Assembly: GCA_036898135.1 (NCBI GenBank)
Contig: CM072525.1
Span: 26,537,222-26,601,221 of the forward strand
From: Oncomelania hupensis
Lineage: Eukaryota; Mollusca; Gastropoda; Littorinimorpha; Pomatiopsidae
DNA length: 64,000 nt
Reading direction: 5' to 3'
Shown: in pieces, positions 44,931 to 54,885 of the stretch
How positions within the stretch are numbered: position 1 is the first letter of the stretch
Layout of the letters: each line of letters begins with the position of its first letter
Program-made: the position numbers and the translations under genes
The notes under the pieces: model-generated
The model's input: only the letters and a program-made list of their open reading frames with translations
The model's database searches: none
What the model was told of the DNA's origin: nothing

Positions 44931-45432
44931 TCTCCTCCTTGGTTGTTGACTATCAGGCTATCGTAGCTCAGTGCTAGATGCTCCACTGCATGCAGGCCGA
45001 ATGTTAGGGTTGACTCTTAGTGGTCCTAAAAAAAGTTTTAAATAGGAAATATAAATGATTTAGGAATACACAAAAAAAGGGCGAGCCATAGTTTTTGGTA
45101 GGTAGTGGGCGGCCAATACAGGACATGCGTATTTTTGTGTAAAGTGCGAAATAAGCACATTGTCAGGACAATGCACCACGTTAGTTGGTCATTGTCAGGA
45201 CAATGCACCACGTTAGTTGGTCATTGTTACTGGAAAGCGCTGCCGTGGTAACCGTGCGCTCCGCTGATCACCTGAATTTCTCCTGACGCTACCACTCTCC
45301 GATCGTTACGTTGCCCTCCCTGGGGCTTTTGACGGTACGTCATCGCGTGATTTTAGCAACAACAGCAGCGCGCAATTTTACTGGCATGTTTGATGGCTAT
45401 GTTGTGTTAATCATGGGAGACAGAAATTTAAA
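44931..45432. other. Unassigned, with 32-bp tandem duplication
   Basis: A 32-bp unit starting CATTGTCAGGACAATGCACC occurs twice at 45158-45221. The remainder is not recognised. Confidence 0.5.
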
Positions 45433-45904
45433 TTGTCATCTCCATCTTCCTATATGCTTGCGAAGCATGGACCCTCACAGCAGATCTACAACGAAGAATA
45501 CAAAGCATGGAGGTGAGGTGCTACAGAAGACTTCTGGGCATTTCCTATACCCAACACATCACCAACGACGAAGTCCGACAGACCATCACACAGCCATTGG
45601 ACAACACGATGACCTGCTCACAGTGGTGAAGAAACGGAAACTCCGATGGTATGGCCACGTCACCAGATCATCAGGCCTTGCAAAGACCATTCTGCAAGAC
45701 ACAGTGCAAGGAGGTAGAAGAAGAGGGAGACCGAAAAAGAGGTGGGAGGACAACATTGGAGAATGGACTGGTTTGACACTGAGCGAAGCCATCATATCAG
45801 GGCTGCTGAGGACAGAGAAAGATTGAGTACGCTGGTTAAACGATCATCTGTGGTGCCCCTACGACCTCCGGGTTACGGGACAGGATAGGATAGGATAGGA
45901 TAGA
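45433..45904 (+). mobile_element. LINE 3' fragment, GGATA-tail family (best preserved 3' end)
   Basis: The plus strand reads through SIFLYACEAWTLTADLQRR in one frame, then a shifted frame gives KKRKLRWYGHVTRSS, followed by GRRRGRPKKRWEDNIGEWTG and GAGGTTTCG-like 3' UTR ending in GGGACAGGATAGGATAGGATAGG. It shows what the LINE interrupted at 8054 should look like downstream. Confidence 0.9.
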
Positions 45905-46222
45905 AGATAAGCAACGCGTCAGACCACCTGAAACGTGGCTGTGGGGAGTGGCGCTCGTAAGTGCTCAGTCATCGCTGCTGTAATATGTTCTTAACAATTT
46001 GCGAATCTAGACCAATTATCCTCATGTTTATCCTCATTTCTCCCCATTAAAACGTGTAGTATGTATCATGTATTTTTTAAACATTTATTTTCTTGTTTTG
46101 TTGTTGTTTGTTTTACTCCACCAACCCTAACCCCACCCCACCCCAATTGCTGTTAATGTTTAGTGCGAGCGAAAGCGCGTGAATGGGCGCTGGGAGAAAA
46201 CTGCACGTTTGGTCGTGCGCTA
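45905..46222. other. Spacer, possible retroelement 3' end
   Basis: The end GCGCTATGCAAGATA before the ATT array resembles retroelement tails. The rest is unassigned. Confidence 0.35.
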
Positions 46223-46349
<127 letters not shown>

Positions 46350-46350
<1 letters not shown>

Positions 46351-46695
46351 CTGGACTAAATTATTGTAACTCGCTTCTTGCTGGATGTTCTTCAACCACT
46401 GCAAGAAATTTAAAACAATCTGCTGCTAGAGTTAGCACTCCTCTTTTGAACAAACTCCACTGGCTTCCTGGTTTAGAGAGGATAAGGTATACAATGGAAT
46501 CCATCTACTTCAATATAATCACTGGATCAGCTCCTATCTTACAAAAATGGTATCTACACGCCTTACCGAACTCTGCGTTCTTCAGGTGACTCTAAGCTTC
46601 TTCGTCAAGCTCGCTTTAAACGCAAGACTCACGGTTTTCGATCTATTTCTATTTATGGACCTCAGCAAAAGAAGACTCCAATACCTTTAAATATT
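46350..46695 (+). pseudogene. L2/CR1-like LINE RT C-terminus, fragment 1
   Basis: The plus strand reads SGLNYCNSLLAGCSS, LLNKLHWLPGLERI, then (after a frameshift) RTLRSSGDSKLLRQ, KTHGFRSISIYGPQ. These are the standard thumb and C-terminal motifs of L2/CR1-like RT. It ends near 46690. Confidence 0.82.
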
Positions 46696-46718
46696 ACATA
46701 ATGCATTAAAGACTTAAT

Positions 46719-46985
46719 TTAAAATAACATACATGGTTTTGTTTTACAAGACCAATGTTGCAAAGAATACAAAACAGATTTTGAATCAAGGTATATAAGG
46801 ATGTTAAAGAAATCAATTGGGGAATTACAAACGATATTTAAAGACCTCATGACAGCATATAATTCTGATGTAAATATTGAGACATTCTTTCCAACATAAC
46901 ATGATTTTTGAATTTTTAAGCGAGGAGTTGCAATTCCAGCTTTTGCATCCATCACTTCGACCAGTCACTTCGTACTCACTACCTA
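46719..46985 (-). pseudogene. LINE RNase H-domain fragment
   Basis: The minus frame reads a DAKAGIATPRL segment, then SIFTSELYAVMRSL (catalytic Glu) and LIYLDSKSVLYSL (catalytic Asp), the RNase H pattern of I/Nimb/Jockey-type LINEs. It separates two L2-like fragments on the other strand. Confidence 0.65.
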
Positions 46986-46989
46986 CACT

Positions 46990-47329
46990 ACAACCTGTTC
47001 ATTGCGCTCATCAGATGAAAAACTGTTAAAAAAGCTCAAGCGTCGGCTTATAACAGTTGGCGAGCGGTCGTTTAGTTTTCAAGTACCCAAGGTTTGGAAT
47101 GCGCTGCCTGCCGGTTTAAGACATTATACAGACCTTGTTTCCTTCAAGAGCTGCTTAAAAACGCACTTGTTCCGCAAGGCGTTTTCTGTGTAAACAGTAT
47201 GAACAGTAATAATACTTTCTCAATGATGCTGTACATGATGTAGTGCAAATGTTGTGATGATGCGTACGAACGATGAGTGTAAGCGCATTGAGTTGTTATT
47301 CTAATGAAAAATGCCTTGTATAAATGCAG

Positions 47330-47330
<1 letters not shown>
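46990..47330 (+). pseudogene. L2/CR1-like LINE C-terminus, fragment 2
   Basis: SLRSSDEKLLKKLKRR, then GERSFSFQVPKVWNALPAG and SFKSCLKTHLFRKAF end at a stop at 47193. A 3' UTR ends TATAAATGCAG directly before (ATT)n, the tail. Confidence 0.85.

Positions 47331-47412
<82 letters not shown>
47331..47412. repeat. (ATT)n tail
   Basis: About 27 ATT units, shared boundary between the LINE tail and the SINE on the other strand. Confidence 0.95.
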
Positions 47413-47600
47413 ATTTAGATTGACTGCATCTAATACCATTTTTGAAGGGAGGGAGGAAACCGGAGTACTCGGAGGAAACCTTCGGTGTCCTGAAAAATCT
47501 CGTACCCAAGCCATGTAAGTTCGACCCATTCGGGGTTGGAACCCGCGACCTTCGGCATATGATACCACTAAGGACTGTGCTAACAGGCCACAAACAGGCG
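47413..47600 (-). mobile_element. tRNA-derived SINE, copy 2
   Basis: On the minus strand: TTAGCACAGTCC (box A-like, 47572-47584), GGGTTCCAACC (box B, 47534-47544), GAGTACTCCGGTTTCCTCC body and a GGTATTAGATGCAGTCAATC tail, as in 19058-19262. Confidence 0.75.
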
Positions 47601-47687
47601 TGTAAACAGCTTACAAAGACAATGTGGCCCTCGATAACAACACAGCGATAATCTTTAACAAAAACGGGCTCCATAGTCCAATCATTA

Positions 47688-47770
47688 AGTGTAGCTCAAG
47701 TGGTACAGCGTTCGCCTGGCACATCGATGACTCAGGTGTGAATCCCGTGGTGGGCGATATATAACAGGGA
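47688..47770 (+). repeat. tRNA-like SINE head
   Basis: GTGTAGCTCAAGTGGTACAG resembles box A and GGTGTGAATCCCG resembles box B, spaced as in a tRNA. The D- and T-arm signals are fair, but no clear acceptor stem is visible, so a SINE head or tRNA relic is more likely than a working tRNA. Confidence 0.45.
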
Positions 47771-47989
47771 AAATTTTGTTTACTTTCAATTTTACCAGCA
47801 TGGTTGATCTGGTGGTTCAGTGTGGCCTTAGGTCCTTACCCCTTGGTTCCTGGGATGGTTATCCCCGTCTGCCCTATGGCCAATGGTGGGTGTGGACGTT
47901 AAATCTCAAAGCTCATTTCATTCAAAAGAGTAAAACCTTTTCTTCAGTGTTTCGAATGTTGTGATTTGTCCATCTTTTGGTGTTTTTTT

Positions 47990-48368
47990 TTCTTCCTTTG
48001 TGACTTTACATTTCTGCTGCCACACGTCTTCTTAGACAGAACCGCTTCAACAGACAATCGCACGGTTACCGCTCTCTACCTGTCTTTGGTCCTCAACTCT
48101 GGAATTCCCTTCCATACAAGATTAGACATTCTTCCTCCATTTCCTCTTTTAAATCACAGTTGAAAACATGCCTTTTTAGGGAATATTTCAATTAATCATT
48201 TACAAGAGAGTGTAAGCAGGTGTGCGTGCTTGTGTTTTTCATAGTTCAACTGTATTTTGTACATGTATATTATGTATCTTTTGTCCAGTTTTGTCTGTCT
48301 TGTCTTCCCATTCCCCCAACCCCTTGCGCGCCTTGATCCTTAGGCTAAGGCTCCTTACAAATGACGAA

Positions 48369-48370
<2 letters not shown>
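47990..48370 (+). pseudogene. L2/CR1-like LINE C-terminus, fragment 3
   Basis: From 48036 the frame reads RFNRQSHGYRSLPVFG, PQLWNSLPYKIR, SFKSQLKTCLFREYFN and stops near 48195. A 3' UTR of about 170 bp runs to the (ATT)n tail. Closest in style to fragment 1 (HG[FY]RS). Confidence 0.87.

Positions 48371-48465
<95 letters not shown>
48371..48465. repeat. (ATT)n tail
   Basis: About 31 ATT units ending the LINE fragment. Confidence 0.95.
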
Positions 48466-48860
48466 TCAATCATACAATCATCTGTCATTTCTGATTATTA
48501 AGGGACTTGCAGAAGAAATGTTTATTGTTTCTCTTGCACCTTGTATATCTTTATTTTGATTCCCTCGCATTAATGTTCTCGCTGTGTTGAACTCAATTTC
48601 CGAAAGAGCGTAAAAAAGAACATTTAGGCTTACTCTTGATTTCTTTCTTTCCGTCCATCTTTATTTGTTTTGTGTTCTGTTGTTGCTGGTTTTTTTCCTT
48701 TCTGTTGCGCCAAAATTAAAAAAAAATTTCTTGTGTGCTTTCGCATTGCGTTTTTTTCTTCTTTGTTTGTTCTTGTTACCCTTATTGCCTTTTTTTGTTC
48801 TTTGTTCTTACTTCCTGTATTCCTTTGTTTGGTTTCTCTCTCTACACTCACACCAAATAT
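48466..48860. other. Unassigned T-rich region
   Basis: Nothing recognised. Confidence 0.3.
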
Positions 48861-48862
48861 AC

Positions 48863-48937
<75 letters not shown>

Positions 48938-49122
48938 TTTCTTTCTTTCAGTTCTTCTTCTTGTTCTTCTTCTTGTTCTTCTTCTTCTTCTTCTTGTTCT
49001 TCTTCTTGTTCTTCTTCTTCTTCTTCTTCTTCTTCTTCTTCTTCTTCTTCTTCTTCTTCTTCTTCTTCTTCTTCTTCTTCTTCTTCTTCTTCTTCTTCTT
49101 CCATGTTGTTGTTGTTGTTGTT
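48861..49122. repeat. (CTTT)n, (CTT)n and (GTT)n compound array
   Basis: CTTT units lie to about 48950, TTC/TTG mixed units to 49105, then GTT units to 49122. Pure homopurine/homopyrimidine over about 240 bp. Confidence 0.95.
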
Positions 49123-49174
49123 GTTTGTTAAACGTATTATCAATGGTTGAGCCCATAAGCTTAAATCTTGATAT

Positions 49175-49535
49175 TCGTAACTCGAATTCGTTTATTCACG
49201 CAGTCTGTTCACTCAGCAACAAAGCAAGAGTCGTCGTATAAGGTTTGCCAACTTTATTCAGCAAACCCCAACAACTGCATACAAGATCGCTTTCCGAAAA
49301 TCACACCAAAAATCACTTCTTGCAAGCAGACAGTGCATCACTTTTATGGTCTTTCCACAATCCAAAGAAACTTCGAACTTTCCCGAATGACGCAACAACA
49401 CCCAATCAAAATACGAATACTCTTTACCGGAATTACGCACTGTCTTACGTCATAGAATATTTCTCCGTTTACAAGCTACCGCCATATAGATCTGGAAGCT
49501 TCGATCGATAATAAATAAGTAGTTCCAGAAAATTC
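49175..49535. repeat. LTR fragment, family S, copy 3
   Basis: It shares AATTCGTTTATTCACGCAGT, CAACTTTATTCAGC, CAACAACTGCATACAA and CTGTCTTACGTCATA with 31202-31827 and 33024-33700. Both ends are lost, the right one into a TTC array. Confidence 0.78.
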
Positions 49536-49618
49536 TTCTTCTTCTTCTTCTTCTTCTTCTTCTTCTTCTTCTTCTTCTTCTTCTTCTTCTTCTTCTTCTT
49601 CTTCTTCTTCTTCTCCTC
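49533..49618. repeat. (TTC)n microsatellite
   Basis: About 27 TTC units, then TCC variants. Confidence 0.95.
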
Positions 49619-49717
49619 CTCCTTCTCTTCTCTTTACTCTACAACATGACCTGGGAAAAACCCAACGCCATGGGCCATGAGTATTTTAACGCTAACATGA
49701 TCCTCTGCCTCAAGTTT

Positions 49718-49990
49718 CTAATCCCTTAATTTGAAAAAAAAATCCTCCACTAAATCACTGCCTTTTAAAGCTTCTTTTGGTAACACATAGGCTTCTGTGG
49801 AGAGGCCTGTCTTGTCGTTAAGCTCGTGCAGTAATCTTTCAAGGTGTTGCTCAGACCATCCCACAGGGGCCAAAACCTCTTCCCTGAAGAGCGTCCTCCT
49901 ATGGACAGTGCCGGGATGTCCTACGCCATTTGGCAAAGTGGACATCGTAATAAATCGCTGATCGGCATGCTGGATTAGTCGGTACGGGTC
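49718..49990 (-). CDS. Unrecognised open frame, possible exon or old element ORF
   Basis: The minus frame is open from just after a TAG at about 49998 (it reads DPYRLIQHADQRFIT before the first Met at 49945) to a stop at 49718. The composition is protein-like, not repeat-derived: GTVHRRTLFREEVLAPVGW, EQHLERLLHELNDKTGLST. I cannot assign a family. The preceding TATAG could be a splice acceptor. No paralogue was found in this window. Confidence 0.35.
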   Translation of the reverse strand, partial: DPYRLIQHADQRFITMSTLPNGVGHPGTVHRRTLFREEVLAPVGWSEQHLERLLHELNDKTGLSTEAYVLPKEALKGSDLVEDFFFKLRD

Positions 49991-49998
49991 GTTTATCT

Positions 49999-50249
49999 AT
50001 ACACTATACATCCATAAAGAAAGGTAATTATCCTGTTTTCTTGATGTTTAATGCCATTTGCCTCACTTGGAGTGTTTTCTTCCTGGCTCCTTAATGGTTG
50101 TTGTACTGTGCTAGCCATTTTGAGAGAATTTATTATTATAAAGTGTATGTTTATATACATTATACAGACCAGAACGTAATGCTGATTTATACAAGCTTGT
50201 GAATATCTGGAAATACATTTGAATGATTTGCCATTTTGCTTTTTCTTTT
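49999..50249. other. Unassigned
   Basis: Nothing recognised. Confidence 0.3.
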
Positions 50250-50277
50250 AGTAGTAGTAGTAGTAGTAGTAGTAGTT

Positions 50278-50324
<47 letters not shown>

Positions 50325-50448
50325 TGTTGTTGTTGTTGTTGTTGTTGTTCTTCTTCTTCTTCTTCTTCTTCTTCTTCTTCTTCTTCTTCTTCTTCTTCTT
50401 CTTCTTCTTCTTCTTCTTCTTCTTCTTCTTTTTCCCCTTTTTTATCAT

Positions 50449-50481
<33 letters not shown>

Positions 50482-50640
50482 CTTCTTCTTCTTCTTCTTC
50501 TTCTTCTTCTTCTTCTTCTTCTTCTTCTTCTTTATCATCCCTTTCTTCTTCTTCTTCTTCTTCTTCTTCTTCTTCTTCTTCTTCTTCTTCTTCTTCTTCT
50601 TCTTCTTCTTCTTCTTCTTCTTCTTCTTCTTTTTTATCAT

Positions 50641-50673
<33 letters not shown>

Positions 50674-50787
50674 CTTCTTCTTCTTCTTCTTCTTCTTCTT
50701 CTTCTTCTTCTTCTTCTTCTTCTTCTTCTTCTTCTTCTTCTTCTTCTTCTTCTTCTTCTTCTTCTTCTTCTTCTTCTTCTTCTTCTT

Positions 50788-50818
<31 letters not shown>
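50250..50818. repeat. Compound (GTA)n-(GTT)n-(CTT)n array, about 570 bp
   Basis: GTA units come first, then GTT, then TTC-type units in four blocks separated by TTTATCATTTAC, TTTATCATCCC and TTTATCATTTAC. All frames here (poly-Ser, -Leu, -Phe, -Lys, -Arg) are artefacts. Confidence 0.97.
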
Positions 50819-51183
50819 GGATTTCCCACTGCCTATTTTGTTCAGGATGTAAAGAGGGAGAACGTGACTCCACATGCATGGCTGAAATATAACTCAACAT
50901 TCAGACGGAAAATCGTGGCTAAAAGTTTTAAGTTTTATTTTAATTTAATTTAATGTTATTTTATTATATATATATTTTTTTAGAGAGGAGATTTTTTCCA
51001 TTTTTTTCATCCTGTTTTAATCTGATTTTGAAGTTAGGACTTTCTTCCATCGAGTCTTTCAGTCCCAACGTGCTATGTTCAGTCTTCGCGCCTTTAATAA
51101 ATGTTCGCATTACCTGTTATTTGTATTTTTGATTTTATTTTATTTTATTTTATTTTATTTTATTTTAGTTATAACTTATTCAA
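50819..51183. other. AT-rich spacer with (TTTTA)n
   Basis: TTTTA units lie at about 51128-51170, next to the SINE; otherwise unassigned. Confidence 0.5.
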
Positions 51184-51385
51184 CAGGGGGTGCATGCTAG
51201 CACAGTTGGTAGTAAGCTGGTTTCCTATGCCGATGCTCGCGGGTTCCAACCCCACATGGACCGAACTTACTTCCGTCATTTAGGTACGAGACTTATTAAG
51301 ACACCGAGGGCTTTCTTCGGTTACTCTGGTTTCCCCCTCTCCCTTCATTGATGGTATTGGTTGTATTCATTCTTTAAAAAAAAAT
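51184..51385 (+). mobile_element. tRNA-derived SINE, copy 3
   Basis: TAGCACAGTTGG (51198-51209) and GGTTCCAACCC (51242-51252) are box A and B. The body holds GGTACGAGACTTATTAAGAC and ACACCGAGGGCTTTCTTCGG, and the tail GGTATTGGTTGTATTCATTC precedes an A-run. Confidence 0.75.
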
Positions 51386-51822
51386 CACAAATATACATTG
51401 ATTTTTCTTCCGCTTTCTATAATAGCGTTCTTTTTAGATCACCGCGCTTTGAGTTCATTGACGAAACAGCGCGTGTTATTGTTTTATTTTTGAGGGGTTT
51501 CCCTCCTTTTCAGTGCTACTGTTACAGATTACACTGGAGCTTCTAATTCGTGACTGAAGATGTTTTATTTTGTTTTATTTTATTTTATTTTTATTTTAGT
51601 GCACTTAAACTTCTTAATCGTAACTGAAATTGCTTTTTAAAATTTAATGTAATTTTATTTTGAGTTCTTTCGATACATTTCATTTAAATTTCATTTAATG
51701 TACTTTCTTTAACACTTTTAATCTCCAAACGTACTCCTCTGATACACCATGTTCGAAATCTTATGACCTGAACGTTAAAATCAAGCGAGAACAGACGAAT
51801 AATGATAACTTCTTGAGTTGAG
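51386..51822. other. Unassigned AT-rich region
   Basis: TTTTA-type repeats lie near 51560-51600. No gene. Confidence 0.3.
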
Positions 51823-51856
51823 TAGATTACCGTCCCCGGACACAGAAGCGTATAGG
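51823..51856 (+). repeat. 34-bp sequence identical to 43991-44024
   Basis: See the partner at 43991; identity stops at both ends. Confidence 0.7.
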
Positions 51857-51957
51857 GGACTTAGATAGAATACTTCCGTTGTATTAAGATATCTTGATGA
51901 AGTAGGATAACTTCTTTCAATCCAATCGCCAAGTTATCTATCGGTGAATCTTCGCTG

Positions 51958-52146
51958 TACGCTCTGTTCTATGAACTGAATTGATACCAGAATACCCATA
52001 GCCCGCTGCGGAAGACCTCGTCCACTTCATCTGCAGTCTTAGCAATGCCCAGGCTTCTCAGAACGCGCTTTAGGCAAACCAGTAGGAGCTCTTTGGCAGT
52101 TGGGCATTCCAATGGTTAAGCTGACAAACAGCTCCTCGGACATCTT
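51958..52146 (-). pseudogene. Coding-like relic with frameshift, unrecognised
   Basis: From an ATG at 52144 the minus strand reads MSEELFVSLTIGM. In the next frame, without a stop, it reads CPTAKELLLVCLKRVLRSLG and continues (TADEVDEVFRSGLWVFW) to a TAG near 51970. Both segments look protein-like, and a single frameshift would link them. I do not recognise the protein. Confidence 0.3.
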
Positions 52147-52424
52147 GAACTTTGAAGAGAGAAAGGGTCAGACTTTTAAGCTTTTAAAAGGGCCACGGTA
52201 TCCTGGATGTTTGATTTGTGATTTTTGACCCTTTTTGTTTGTTTCTTTGTGTTGTTGTGACAAATGAGTTTACTTAGGAAAATTGCGAGGTTGTCACATT
52301 AAAAGACCAGATGTTTGGTAATCGTAGTTTCAAACGATTGGTCGGCGGGCAAGGCTTTGAGTTTTACGCCTCTCCTCTGTGTTGTGCAAATCCATCAACT
52401 GTGGCTTTTATACATATAAGTACT

Positions 52425-52560
52425 ATACATTTTTGACTAACATGCATAGCAATATGAGTCTATGTACTAACCCACAACCTCCCCAAAAAATAAACATTCC
52501 AGATTTTGGCAAATCTTTGCGAGATGAGTATTAAATAGTCCAAAAATTACATTTAAACGT
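52425..52560 (+). repeat. AAGGTCA-family repeat, 5' end only
   Basis: It matches the start of copy b/c: TTTGACTAACATGCATAGCAATATGAGTCTATG, given here in two parts (TTTGACTAACATGC and AGCAATATGAGTCTATG), then GCGAGATGAGTATTAAATAG. Confidence 0.6.
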
Positions 52561-52858
52561 GTTGAAGGCGCGGATCGCTAAAACGCAAATGCACAATAAT
52601 TATGTGGTTGAAATTAGAATTAGAACTATTTTTCCCTCAAAACGGACACTTGTTTCAATCAGACCTCTGCGATATAGAGGATCCACTAAAAGTTTTACAA
52701 AACAACAACAACAACAAAACAAAAACAAGAAAACAACCTCTACGCTATATAGGAACCCAAATTCTGTAATGCGACCGTGCTGTGTGCTTGCCTCTCCGTG
52801 ACCGAAGTGTAACCTTAGCAGCTGCTGTTGACACTTTGCCATTTTACTGTAGCTTAAA

Positions 52859-52889
<31 letters not shown>

Positions 52890-53029
52890 GCGTCAGTGCT
52901 GCCTAATTCTAGACAGTAGGTAGCATGAGTGTTGGAAATAGATTTAAATCTGGTGGGATTAGTTGAGTTTTAATTTTTTAATTTTTTAAAACGATTTCCT
53001 GACTGATCTGGAAATACTTTGAAATAATC
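52561..53029. other. Unassigned with (CAA)n and (GTT)n
   Basis: CAA-rich near 52700-52730 and (GTT)n at about 52859-52892. No gene. Confidence 0.35.
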
Positions 53030-53335
53030 GGGGGAGAAAGGAAGGGGGAGGGGAATTAGATTGAGCCAAATGTCCTTCGGTCTGTCGGTCGGTCCGTTGG
53101 AAGCCATATCTCAAGAACAACTGAACGGATTTTAACCAAACTTTGTAGGAACATTATCTAGGCTGGTGGCCTGCCTCCCGTGCCATCATATTTGCTCTGT
53201 CGCAGAGGTCAAGGTCACTGGAGTCACTAAACACGTTTTGCGCAATATCTCCAAAAACTGCTGAAGCAATTTTGTTGATGTTTGGTATAGAGGCACTTCA
53301 AATCATGAGTCATCCTTCAGTTGCAGTCCGAGTTG
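53030..53335 (+). repeat. Dispersed repeat R2, copy 1
   Basis: Blocks GCCATATCTCAAGAACAACT, AAGGTCACTGGAGTCACTAAAC and GCGCAATATCTCC recur at 54735-54885 and, inverted, at 61310-61640. Non-coding. Confidence 0.6.
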
Positions 53336-53399
53336 CTGTTGCTCCGAATTTAACTTTTTCTCTGTGTGTGTGTGTTCAAAACTGTGGGTTCGGGCACTG

Positions 53400-53670
53400 A
53401 TTAGAATAGACCCAACTTTTCCCGACGTGTCGTAAGAGGCGACTAACAGGCGTGATGTCAGCACGGCATCACTGGGCGGAAGTCTTCTACACAGAATTCA
53501 CCGGACAGGACGGAGGAACCTCATGTTACTACAGGTTCAACGACCACGTGCTCGGGGCTAAGGCGAGCCACACTGTATTCGTGGATATCGGTTGTGGCCA
53601 ACAGCCTGGAGAGGATTGGGCCCTGCCTGGTCTTTCTTGCCCAAGACACACTGCATGATGAATAAAACCA
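53400..53670 (+). other. Repeat-like segment with small open frame and AATAAA
   Basis: CCCGACGTGTCGTAAGAGGCGACTAAC (in two parts: CCCGACGTGTCG, TAAGAGGCGACTAAC) resembles a motif common in invertebrate repeats. A 68-aa frame (53452-53658) ends just before AATAAA near 53662. I do not recognise the product; it may be the 3' end of an element or transcript. Confidence 0.3.
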
Positions 53671-53762
53671 TAGTATTCAAAACACAAGTTTTGCCTTATT
53701 TCAAGAATGACTGAGCCAACATTCATAATTTTTACTTAACAGATACTTCAACTACTGTTAAG

Positions 53763-54740
53763 AATGTTACATTACATTACATGATTATTGCTTTAGGTCC
53801 AGCGGACTTTTCCGAGCCAAATCAGGACCGGACAACTCCTGGTCCGCATAAAAGATCTGCTGAAACAACCCTAGTGGTAAAACTGAAAGCTCTCCACCAG
53901 CCAGTCACTTTACAATAAAGACATCCCACGCAGGGGACGCTGAGGCTACACTCTAATTTATCGAACTCCCCGTTTACAAAAACAAAATAGAATACAAACA
54001 TCATTATAAATTATTAACAAAACACATACATATAAAATGTCTACATTGCTAAATAATAACATCATAGGAAGGCCTAGTGACCACCTGGCAGAAAGCGTCC
54101 AATATTCCCAAGCTGATCTAACAGACCTCACACACAAATAAGGAGTCTTGTCCCGGAAGAGATTTCAAGAAAAAAGGTAGGTGACTGGTCTAGCGAAGAA
54201 GAAGATAGTATTCACAACTTTCCGGCACCTCTCATAAAAACTCGTGGGTATCGCCATTATAAATTAAAACGAGGTTAGAGTGAAACCAAGTTCCGGTCTG
54301 GCTTGTTTTGCTTTTATCAAAGCTTGATGCGTGACTTTTAAATATGGCAAATTGCCGAAAACGACGATTGTTAGAGCCAGAAAACGAGTGGGATAAGTAT
54401 AAAAACGGTGGAGGAAGTACATGGCGCCACTGGCGATAGAAAGGGATAATAAACTGCAGCAAAAAAAATAAAAAAAATATGTGAGGGTACGATACTGGTG
54501 GCCAGTGACACACATGTTATTATTCTTGAATATTTGGAAATAACTCACTAAAACACGCGGAGAAAGAACCGGAAGTATGTTTCATTGAAGGGATTCCCGT
54601 TGGTGCATAGGATAGCAGAAAAGTGTGAATAGCAGATTGATAGAACAGAGCAGGAATGAGAAAGAGCAAATGAGAAAGACAGCGACAGTGGGAATTTAAA
54701 GAACTAAATTTCCAGAATGTTACAATTTTCGTAATTGTAC
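53763..54740 (-). mobile_element. Dispersed repeat with (ACATT)n end, copy 1
   Basis: It matches 60652-61255: AGGTCCAGCGGACT, CATCCCACGCAGGGGACGCT, GGTGACTGGTCTAGCGA and GTGGGAATTTAAAG in order. The ACATT units at the left edge would be a pentanucleotide 3' tail if the element reads on the minus strand. It contains the insertion 54211-54629. Confidence 0.7.
54211..54629. mobile_element. 419-bp insertion with short inverted ends, flanked by TA
   Basis: The left end TTCACAACTTTCC and right end AAAGTGTGAA are inverted (TTCACA-CTTT). TA stands on both sides (54209-54210, 54630-54631). The insert is absent from the paralogous copy at 61150-61162. It has no coding capacity, consistent with a MITE-like element. 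Confidence 0.6.
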
Positions 54741-54885
54741 TTTTTCAAAGGTCAAGGTCACTGTGCTTCACCATTTTCTAAACACGTTTTTGCGCTGTAT
54801 CTCAAGATTAGCTGATCCCATTTTAACATTTCTTGCTTGCAGGTTACGAGGTAGTTCAGATCGTGACCAATAATTATGAATTTTT
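54735..54885 (+). repeat. Dispersed repeat R2, copy 2 (partial)
   Basis: CAAGGTCACTGTGCTTCACC, then TAAACACGTTTTTGCGCTGTATC. Confidence 0.5.

Noticed and set aside
47688..47770. Functional tRNA
   Set aside because: Box B is imperfect (GTGTGAATCC) and no convincing acceptor stem is present.
50223..50953. Poly-Ser, poly-Leu, poly-Phe, poly-Lys and poly-Arg open frames
   Set aside because: All are translations of one triplet array in different frames.
54264..54548. 94-aa minus-strand frame
   Set aside because: It lies wholly within the non-coding TA-flanked insertion and has no recognisable motif.
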